From assembly GCA_002363515.1 (NCBI GenBank), contig DEVX01000028.1, positions 754 through 10,290 on the forward strand: a stretch of DNA of 9,537 nucleotides, read 5' to 3'. Of the stretch, positions 1-5,801 are shown in pieces. The notes beneath the pieces were generated by a model. That model was not told the DNA's origin. It worked only from the letters and a program-made list of their open reading frames with translations, and made no database searches. This DNA is from Candidatus Saccharibacteria bacterium UBA3225. Its GTDB lineage: Bacteria; Patescibacteriota; Saccharimonadia; Saccharimonadales; Saccharimonadaceae. The position numbers and the translations under genes were made by a program. Each line of letters opens with the position of its first letter. The first letter of the stretch is position 1.

Positions 1-1463
1 GTGTCGAAATACTTAAATCCGCGTATTTGTTAACATGGAAGCTTACGCTGCCCCAACCATAGTACTCATCTTTGCCGGCTGCGCCTAAGTCTTCGGCATT
101 GAGTTTAAGGGCGTTATAGACCTGGTCGTAGTTGTAGTTTGGGTGTTCGGTTAAGATATTTGCTATTGCCGCAGAAATGTAAGGTGCAGAGAAAGATGTG
201 CCATCAATTAGGATTAATGTATTATCTGCGCCAGTACTTGATGTTGGCAGGAGAAGCTCCTCGCCAGGTGCCGCGAAATCGATTTCTGCGCCATGTTGAG
301 AAAACGATGACGAGAATGATTTAGCATTATTGACGGAAGATACAGCGATGGTGTATTCACTGGACGCTGGATAAGAAACCCAACCAGCGCTACCATTGCC
401 GGCCGCGGCTACTATAATAGTGCCAGCCTCTTTAGCCTCCCTAAGAGCAGGTTCGATTGTGGTCTGAAATTCTTCTGGTAGCGGATTTGGTAATTGTTCT
501 ACGAGGCCGAGACTTAAGTTGATTACGTCAACCTTACCCTTTAACTCAGAAACGGCCATTGCTACCTTTGTAAGACTAATGTTTTTACCGCCGGAAACGC
601 GGATGGGAACAATTTTTACACTTGCTGGAGTGGCCTGGGTGATTGTTCCTGCAACGGATGTGCCATGCGTTGCTCTTGAAGTGCCAGCACTTATGTTAGT
701 ACATGTTTGCGTGGTAATATTACAAGTTGCCGTTATGCTGTCGTTGGCGCTGTTTCCACTATCGTCGGGGTCTGTGTCGTTATCATAATAATCGTGAGCA
801 TAGGTCATATCGAGACGGTCGCCTGTGGTTGTTTTCTTGAACGCCCAGTGAGACGCGCGGATGCCACTATCAATCACGGCAACGGTAACTTTTTGGCCAG
901 AAGTTAGACTTTTTGCATAAGTATCTAGTTTCGTGGAGGAAGTCCCCCAACCTAAGCACTGGTCTGGTATACTAGTGCCATTTGTGTATGTTGTAGTAGA
1001 GCGATCAGTGCATCGGTTTAGCTCCTCGTAATTATATATCGCATTTGATTCTGCATCGTCGTCGAGTTTTAACTGCATATTTAAAAGAACGCCCGAATTG
1101 TTATCTTTTCCTTTTATATCAAGATAGTTTGCGGATGTGGCGTTATAGTCTGCGAACTCGACTACGTATACCTTTTCGGCTATTTTTGTATACTTTATAG
1201 CGTCTGGATGGTTTTCTTTAAATTCATCTAGGTTTGGAATGTTGACTATTAGCTCATGGGTTTTCAGAGCAGTCTCCACTCCTTTAGCTGAAATTCCGCT
1301 GTCTCTGCTAATTTCCTGAATTACTGCGTTTGTTGTATTTGATATAGCGATTTCATCGCTACTCGCTTGCGTTTTTGGGGCGATCATAAACAGCCCGCCG
1401 GCGACCAAACCCGCAGATGCTAATGATGCCGAAAAAAGCAAAGACTTCTTTCTCCTAACCATA
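1..1463 (-). CDS. Secreted subtilisin-like (S8) serine protease; C-terminus cut by window edge, frameshift in signal-peptide codons
   Basis: This is an exported endopeptidase of the S8 (subtilase) family. Numbering from ATG 1463 and allowing for one extra T, 487 residues are visible. A signal peptide covers about 1-34 (basic MVRRKK, then a hydrophobic stretch ending before QASS). A propeptide-like region covers about 35-185. The catalytic domain follows with Asp198 (VIDSG), His266 (HGTSVAG), oxyanion Asn356 (AAGNGS) and Ser423 (DGTSFSAP), and ends near YGWGSV. Cys151/Cys169 and Cys247/Cys254 could form disulfides, the second pair in a long Asp-His insertion. No anchor is visible because the 3' end is missing. 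The frame carrying all this opens at 1480 and has no ATG before 1387. ATG 1463, with GAAAGG 8 nt upstream, is in another frame that stops at 1359. Either an indel has occurred in a T-run or translation begins at TTG 1441 (AGGAG 11 nt upstream). Family is certain; expression state is not. Substrate unknown. Confidence 0.9.
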
Positions 1464-1483
1464 TAGGTAACCTTTCTCTTTAT

Positions 1484-1504
1484 TTGACCTTTTTATTTTG
1501 ACCT
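1484..1504 (-). repeat. Tandem AGGTCAAA octamers upstream of the protease
   Basis: On the minus strand AGGTCAAA occurs at 1504-1497 and again at 1491-1484, a 13-base step, each followed by an ATAAA-type A-rich stretch. The nearer copy ends 20 bases before ATG 1463. The same octamer lies 23 bases before the ATG of the adhesin gene. It could be an operator or leader element shared by the two exported-protein genes. Alternatively, its complement TTGACC could serve as a -35 box on the other strand. The repeats are seen; the role is inferred. Confidence 0.55.
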
Positions 1505-1513
1505 ATTTATAAA
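1485..1513 (+). promoter_or_regulatory. Candidate sigma70-type promoter pointing away from the protease
   Basis: TTGACC (1485-1490), a 17-base spacer and TATAAA (1508-1513) give five of six matches to each consensus box. Transcription would start near 1520, antisense to the protease leader and tRNA, towards the hairpin at 1582-1608. No ORF follows directly. The match is good, but the region is AT-rich, so chance is possible. Confidence 0.35.
1506..1511 (-). promoter_or_regulatory. Candidate -10 box of the protease
   Basis: TATAAA on the minus strand lies just before the first AGGTCAAA copy and would put the start of transcription near 1499, leaving a leader of about 36 nt. I see no convincing -35 box 16-18 bases upstream, so either the promoter is weak or it needs an activator. 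Confidence 0.3.
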
Positions 1514-1575
1514 CGTATTTAAGCATAAACGAATCGTAAAAACAAGTACTTTTGAATATTTTTTATAAAAATAAT

Positions 1576-1608
1576 AAAAAAAGACCTCTTCATTGCTTAA
1601 GAGCGTCT
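1576..1608 (-). terminator. Rho-independent terminator of tRNA-Asn
   Basis: Read on the minus strand, AGAC(G)CTCTT pairs with AAGAGGTCT across an 8-nt loop (AAGCAATG) with one bulged G, and is followed by a T-run. It lies 32 bases beyond the tRNA 3' end, where a tRNA terminator is expected. On the plus strand the hairpin is followed only by CTTTATTT, so it would be a weaker terminator in that direction. Confidence 0.8.
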
Positions 1609-1640
1609 CTTTATTTGAATATATATTTGTAAATCAAACT

Positions 1641-1715
1641 TGGCTCCCCCGGCCAGACTCGAACTGGCAACCTCGAAGTTAACAGCTTCTTGCTCCACCA
1701 TTGAGCTACAGGGGA
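1641..1715 (-). tRNA. tRNA-Asn (anticodon GTT)
   Basis: A 75-nt cloverleaf with encoded CCA. The acceptor stem is TCCCCTG with CGGGGGA (one T-G wobble), the D-stem GCTC/GAGC and the T-stem GCCAG/CTGGC around TTCGAGT. The anticodon loop CTGTTAA places GTT at positions 34-36, which reads AAC and AAU. The discriminator base is G. The anticodon stem AGAAG/CTTCG has an A-G mismatch at its outer pair (27-43), with the other four pairs intact. The gene has its own promoter and terminator. I see no duplicated 3' end nearby that would suggest use as an integration site. Confidence 0.96.
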
Positions 1716-1725
1716 AGGTAATCTA

Positions 1726-1754
1726 AGTGTACAAAGATACAGTGGAAAAGTCAA
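1726..1754 (-). promoter_or_regulatory. Promoter of tRNA-Asn
   Basis: On the minus strand TTGACT (1754-1749) and TACACT (1731-1726) are separated by exactly 17 bases. The -10 box ends 10 bases before the first base of the mature tRNA, leaving a short 5' leader for RNase P. Confidence 0.75.
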
Positions 1755-1780
1755 GTTCCATTTATTGTGATAAAAAGCAC

Positions 1781-1809
1781 TTGCATTTTGGTCTTACAAA
1801 TGTTACTAT
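1781..1809 (+). promoter_or_regulatory. Candidate promoter of the adhesin gene
   Basis: TTGCAT (1781-1786), 17 bases, then TACTAT (1804-1809), overlapping an alternative -10 TATAAG at 1807-1812. The predicted start near 1816 leaves a leader of about 35 nt. It is divergent from the tRNA promoter, with 26 bases between the two -35 boxes. Confidence 0.5.
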
Positions 1810-1820
1810 AAGATTACAAA

Positions 1821-1828
1821 AGGTCAAA
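1821..1828 (+). promoter_or_regulatory. AGGTCAAA motif in the adhesin leader
   Basis: The same octamer as the tandem copies before the protease, here once, 23 bases before the ATG, and followed by A-rich sequence ending in AGAGAAAAAA. The protease leader also has AGAGAAA close to its start codon. The complement TTGACC has TAACAT 16 bases further on the minus strand, so it could alternatively be the -35 of an opposing promoter. Confidence 0.45.
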
Positions 1829-1851
1829 AATAAAAATAAAAGAGAAAAAAT

Positions 1852-3867
1852 ATGAAAAAACTCCACACTTCGGCTATGCTGGCCGTGACTGCAGCATTTA
1901 TAGCTTCGCCAATTATAGGCGTTACTGATGCGAGCGCGGCGGCTAGCGTGACGTATGCAGGTTTTCACACACTAAACCGCAATACATTAAATAATGCATA
2001 CTCATACTCAAAAATCTATTACACCGAAAACACTAAGGTTACAAATGTTAAAGTTGGCGCGGCTGGCACATTAAATGCAGTTATGACGACTACGGGCAAT
2101 AGTATCAGCTCTGGCGCTGTTAGGCCGGGGGAATCCTATACTGCACTTATTGAAGATAGTACCGCCACAGACCCGAATGGTAACCCTCTTGACGTGCTTT
2201 ATAAAGTATCAGACGTTCATGCTTGGACGGACGAGCTTGATGACGATGGCAACCCGAAAGCGAATGCCAGTATCAGTTTTCAAAAGAATATTACTGGCTC
2301 CGGTGCCGAAACGCATCCAGAGGAGTCAGTCGAAGAATCTACCGTTGTTCACGCGGGCGATCCGATCATTGCCTGGAATAGTACCGTCCGAGCCGACTCT
2401 TTGTTTACTGTCCAGTTTTGCAAGAAAGGCACCTATGTCGTAGCTACCGATAGCTGTACTATTGCTACGAATATGGCCAATGTAAGCTCAGCAATGTGGG
2501 ACTTTGATGTTCCAAACCTTATGCGCGCTAAAGACAGCGATGGTAACTATATTATAAAAGATGACGGTTGGTTCGACTATACAGAAGATGGCGATAAGCT
2601 GTTCCATGGTAACGAGGGCATTCTCCCTACCGTAGGATCAAATACTATTTATAGGAATACCAACAAGACTGCCGATGGCACTGTATTGTCAACTGAACAA
2701 AATGGTTTCTCTATCAAAGATATCAATGGCAGTGCCTATAATGGCATCTGGTTTGGCAATTCTATCATGGTTACTTCTACTGGCCTAAGCGGTTCTTGGT
2801 CTTATCGCTATAGTGGCCGCGGTTGCGGTATTGGCTTCCTGTTTGGCTCAGCTGTGCCATATGAAATACCAAAACCAAAGAAAACCGTAAATAAAACTAC
2901 TGCAAAAATTGGCGATGAAGTAACTTACCGCATTACTCAGGAAGTACCAAATAACTACAGCACCGAAGCTGATATCATTCAATTCATGTCGCTTTGGAGC
3001 AACTATAGTGCTATTCCGCAGAACAAAGGCTACAGCGCACTAAGAATCTCAGATAGCTTCGATAATAGTCTCATCTTGCCAAGTAGTAGTGAAATTAAAA
3101 TTACGAACGAAAAGGGCACTAATGTCACCTCAAACTTTACTATTACGGTGAGTGGACAAAAAGTCGAAGCCGTAGCAAAAAATGCAAACACGCTTGATTT
3201 CTATGGTCACACTTATACGATAATAGTGAAAGCAAAGGTAGGCAGCCCAATTAGCGGCTCGCCAGTCCGCAACCTTGCTCAAACAGTATATACTCCAGTC
3301 GATGGCAGCGATACGACTCTCAATTCCGATCCAGTTGAAACTAAAATCTATCACACCGTTACTACAAAATATGTTAACGACGAAACTGGAGAAGAAATTG
3401 CTGATTCAGTCTCCGCAGACTATGAGCATGGCAAGTCATATGATACTGATGAATCGGATGATGTCCCTGAAAAATTCGTCCTTGTTAAAACTCCAGACAA
3501 CGCTTCTGGCACCGTGGATCAGGATATTGAAGTCATTTATCGCTATCTTCCACCAAAAAAGGTCACTGCTCGTTACATTGATGATGAGACCGGAAAGCCA
3601 ATTGGCGATCCTATCAGTGGCGAATACCCGCAGGGTGATGATTATGAAACTATTCCTCTCCCAGACGATCCAAAAGGCTATAAGCTTGTAAAAATGCCAG
3701 ACAACGCTAAAGGCGTGATGGGGAACAAAGATATCGAAGTCATCTATCGTTATCGCAAAGTTAAGAATCCAAACACGGCAGATATTAGCACAAAAGCATT
3801 TATCGGTGTAATTGTCGCTAGTATTATGGGCGGAGGATTATTCTTCGGACTCAAGCGACGTCGCTAG
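1852..3867 (+). CDS. MucBP-domain surface adhesin with isopeptide-type domain and sorting-like C-terminus
   Basis: A cell-surface protein of 671 residues, probably an adhesin. Residues 1-29 form a signal peptide (MKK, hydrophobic core, cleavage after ASA). Residues about 30-340 match no family I recognise; they hold Cys190 and Cys202 (possible disulfide) and a Gly-rich GCGIGF around Cys325. Residues about 341-492 resemble the fimbrial D2-type isopeptide domain: KTVNKTTAKIGDEVTY at the start, SDSF around Asp401, and Asn474 in RNLAQT where the bonding Asn is expected. Two MucBP repeats follow (about 505-564 and 571-635), each with a D-E-T-G motif and ending EVIYRY. The tail is NPNTAD (639-644), one hydrophobic segment (649-667) and KRRR, the layout of a sortase signal with Ala in place of Gly. 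The ribosome binding site before ATG 1852 is weak (AAAAGAG), but the signal peptide fixes the start. The ligand is unknown; MucBP domains of other bacteria bind mucins. Confidence 0.88.
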   Translation: MKKLHTSAMLAVTAAFIASPIIGVTDASAAASVTYAGFHTLNRNTLNNAYSYSKIYYTENTKVTNVKVGAAGTLNAVMTTTGNSISSGAVRPGESYTALIEDSTATDPNGNPLDVLYKVSDVHAWTDELDDDGNPKANASISFQKNITGSGAETHPEESVEESTVVHAGDPIIAWNSTVRADSLFTVQFCKKGTYVVATDSCTIATNMANVSSAMWDFDVPNLMRAKDSDGNYIIKDDGWFDYTEDGDKLFHGNEGILPTVGSNTIYRNTNKTADGTVLSTEQNGFSIKDINGSAYNGIWFGNSIMVTSTGLSGSWSYRYSGRGCGIGFLFGSAVPYEIPKPKKTVNKTTAKIGDEVTYRITQEVPNNYSTEADIIQFMSLWSNYSAIPQNKGYSALRISDSFDNSLILPSSSEIKITNEKGTNVTSNFTITVSGQKVEAVAKNANTLDFYGHTYTIIVKAKVGSPISGSPVRNLAQTVYTPVDGSDTTLNSDPVETKIYHTVTTKYVNDETGEEIADSVSADYEHGKSYDTDESDDVPEKFVLVKTPDNASGTVDQDIEVIYRYLPPKKVTARYIDDETGKPIGDPISGEYPQGDDYETIPLPDDPKGYKLVKMPDNAKGVMGNKDIEVIYRYRKVKNPNTADISTKAFIGVIVASIMGGGLFFGLKRRR

Positions 3868-3895
3868 AAGACAAAAAGTATTTTTCTCAATATTT

Positions 3896-3925
3896 ATACA
3901 GCCGCAAAATGCGGCTGTATTTTTT
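3896..3925 (+). terminator. Rho-independent terminator of the adhesin gene
   Basis: A perfect 10-bp stem (ATACAGCCGC with GCGGCTGTAT) closes a 5-nt AAAAT loop and runs into six T residues. It starts 28 bases after the stop codon. The T-tract overlaps the -35 box of the next promoter. Confidence 0.93.
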
Positions 3926-3952
3926 GACACCTATCAGACAAAAAGATATACT
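3924..3952 (+). promoter_or_regulatory. Promoter of the glmS transcript
   Basis: TTGACA (3924-3929, full consensus), 17 bases, TATACT (3947-3952, five of six). Transcription would start near 3959, giving a leader of only about 21 nt. The first T residues of the -35 box are the last ones of the upstream terminator. Confidence 0.85.
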
Positions 3953-3967
3953 AAACTCAAGAAAAAT

Positions 3968-3973
3968 GAGGAG
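3968..3973 (+). promoter_or_regulatory. Ribosome binding site that fixes the GlmS start
   Basis: GAGGAG lies six bases before ATG 3980. It supports this ATG over the in-frame ATG at 3812, which lies inside the adhesin gene, upstream of both the terminator and the promoter. Confidence 0.85.
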
Positions 3974-3979
3974 TTACCT

Positions 3980-5800
3980 ATGTGTGGAATTGTAGGATAT
4001 GTTGGTAAAAGAACAGCGCAGAATGTACTGATTAATGGGTTAAAACGTCTCGAGTATCGTGGATATGATTCTGCCGGTATTGCTACTCTAGATGATAATA
4101 ATAATCCACATATTGCGCGCTCCGTAGGGAAGATTGCTGAGCTAGAGAACGTCCTACTCGCAAAGCCGCACGATGGCCATCTCGGCATTGGTCATACTCG
4201 CTGGGCTACGCATGGTGGAGTAACTGTTACGAACGCCCATCCGCATCATGTTGGAAACGTCTATCTTGTCCATAATGGTATTATTGAGAATTATAAAGAG
4301 CTTAAGAAAGGTCTGTCTAGTTACGAATTTCAATCCGATACAGACACGGAAGTATTTGCCGCGCTAATTGATAGCTACTATAAAGACGGCATCTCGTTAA
4401 AGGATGCGGTCGCAAAAGCTGCTAAAAAAGTTCGTGGCACTTATGGCATTGCGGTTTTCTCACCAAATGAACCAGGCTCTATCATAGTTGCCCGCCTTGG
4501 TTCTCCGCTTATTATCGGCATTGGCCAGGGCGAGACTATTATTGCCTCTGATGCCTCAGCTTTACTTGGCTATACCCGTGAGGCTATTTACCTCAACGAT
4601 GGCGAATTGGCTGTCTGCACGGAAAATGGCGCGGAGGTATTCAATCTCAATCTCAAACATCTCAATGCTAGCCCAGAAACGATCGAGGGCGATGTTGAGC
4701 AAATTCAAAAGGGTGGCTATGACCATTTTCTTCTCAAAGAAATCATGGAGCAGGCCACTACTCTCCATAACACACTTTCTGGCCGTATAGATCCTAAAAA
4801 TGGCAAAATGCATCTAGGTGGTCCAAACCTTACCGAAGAAGAGATGCGCAATATTCATCATGTAGTTATTGTCGGTTGTGGTACTGCATATTATGCCGGC
4901 CTGCTTGCCTCGTATTATATGGAACAACTTGTTCCAGATTTAACCACCGAGGTTGTAATTGCGTCTGAATATCGCTATCGCTCATTCCACTTACCGAAAG
5001 ATTCCGTCGCCTTGATCGTGTCGCAGTCCGGTGAAACCGCCGACACATTGGCATGTTTGCGTGAAATCAAAAAACGTGGCATTAAAACACTCGGCGTCGT
5101 AAATGTCGTGGGTTCCACGATTGCTCGTGAGGTTGATGGCGGTACCTATGTGCATGCTGGCCCAGAAATATCCGTTGCTTCCACGAAGGCATTTACTGCT
5201 CAAGTAGTAACTATGATTATGTTTGCCGGCATGCTTGCGGAATATCACGGCGGCAACGCTGAATTAATCGCTAAAATTACCAAAGAACTATCCATACTAC
5301 CGAAAGAGATTGAAAAGACTCTCGAGAATCATCGCGACGAGATTAAGGCCTTAGCTGAAAAATACTTAAAGTATAATGACGCATTGTATCTTGGACGCGA
5401 TACGGCCTACCCAATCGCACTAGAAGGGGCTTTGAAGCTGAAAGAGATTTCATATACGCACGCTGAGGGTTATGCGTCTGGCGAGCTTAAGCATGGACCT
5501 ATTGCGCTTGTTGACGAGACTTTCTTCGAGATATTCGACATTCTAGATAACTGGCTGTTTGATAAGTCTATTGGCGGCCTTCATGAAGTCCGCGCTCGCG
5601 GCGGTAAGGCAATTGTGTTTACTAATAGCAAAGCCGAAATCGAAGCCGATGATATTGTTCGCATTAATAGCAAGATTAAGATTCTTGCGCCTCTACTTCT
5701 CAACACTCTCCAGCAATTGTTTGCATATTATATTGCAGTCGGTCGTGGTAATGATGTAGATCAGCCGCGCAACTTAGCTAAATCGGTTACTGTGGAGTAG
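3980..5800 (+). CDS. glmS: Glutamine--fructose-6-phosphate aminotransferase (isomerizing)
   Basis: Cytosolic enzyme making glucosamine-6-phosphate from fructose-6-phosphate and glutamine, the entry step to UDP-GlcNAc for peptidoglycan and surface glycans. It has 606 residues, against 609 in E. coli. The chosen start gives MCGIVGYVG, so Cys2 becomes the N-terminal nucleophile of the glutaminase domain (about 2-220; RGYDSAG and HTRWATHG present). Two SIS sugar-isomerase domains follow: VGCGTAYYAG (from 298) and SQSGETADT (348-356), then an EGALKLKEISY segment and GELKHGP (501-507, catalytic-type Lys504/His505). The C-terminus DVDQPRNLAKSVTVE is canonical, with the conserved Lys at 600. The strand after GELKHGP, usually VIVVAP-like, is divergent here (FFEIFDILDN, about 516-525). 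It is first in the plus-strand run and is followed after one base by the exporter. The leader is too short for a glmS ribozyme. Confidence 0.97.
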   Translation: MCGIVGYVGKRTAQNVLINGLKRLEYRGYDSAGIATLDDNNNPHIARSVGKIAELENVLLAKPHDGHLGIGHTRWATHGGVTVTNAHPHHVGNVYLVHNGIIENYKELKKGLSSYEFQSDTDTEVFAALIDSYYKDGISLKDAVAKAAKKVRGTYGIAVFSPNEPGSIIVARLGSPLIIGIGQGETIIASDASALLGYTREAIYLNDGELAVCTENGAEVFNLNLKHLNASPETIEGDVEQIQKGGYDHFLLKEIMEQATTLHNTLSGRIDPKNGKMHLGGPNLTEEEMRNIHHVVIVGCGTAYYAGLLASYYMEQLVPDLTTEVVIASEYRYRSFHLPKDSVALIVSQSGETADTLACLREIKKRGIKTLGVVNVVGSTIAREVDGGTYVHAGPEISVASTKAFTAQVVTMIMFAGMLAEYHGGNAELIAKITKELSILPKEIEKTLENHRDEIKALAEKYLKYNDALYLGRDTAYPIALEGALKLKEISYTHAEGYASGELKHGPIALVDETFFEIFDILDNWLFDKSIGGLHEVRARGGKAIVFTNSKAEIEADDIVRINSKIKILAPLLLNTLQQLFAYYIAVGRGNDVDQPRNLAKSVTVE

Positions 5801-5801
5801 T

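Noticed and set aside
139..907. Plus-strand ORFs and a minus-strand ORF (214-396) over the protease
   Set aside because: They lie in other frames of an intact protease reading frame and show no protein-like features.
1641..1715. tRNA-Asn as an integration site of a mobile element
   Set aside because: The tRNA has its own promoter and terminator, and I see no integrase and no second copy of its 3' end in the window.
3130..3354. Minus-strand ORF inside the adhesin gene, and similar antisense ORFs in glmS, the exporter and the permease
   Set aside because: All are shadows of strong plus-strand genes, without ribosome binding sites or recognisable motifs.
3361..3740. MucBP repeats as a recent DNA-level tandem duplication
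   Set aside because: The two units share protein motifs (D-E-T-G, EVIYRY), but their DNA has diverged widely, so the duplication is old.
3812..3979. An in-frame ATG at 3812 would extend GlmS by 56 residues
   Set aside because: It lies within the adhesin gene and before the terminator and promoter. GlmS needs Cys directly after the initiator Met, which ATG 3980 supplies with a good ribosome binding site.
3953..3979. glmS ribozyme or riboswitch in the leader
   Set aside because: The leader after the predicted promoter is only about 21 nt, too short for the ribozyme, and no core is visible.
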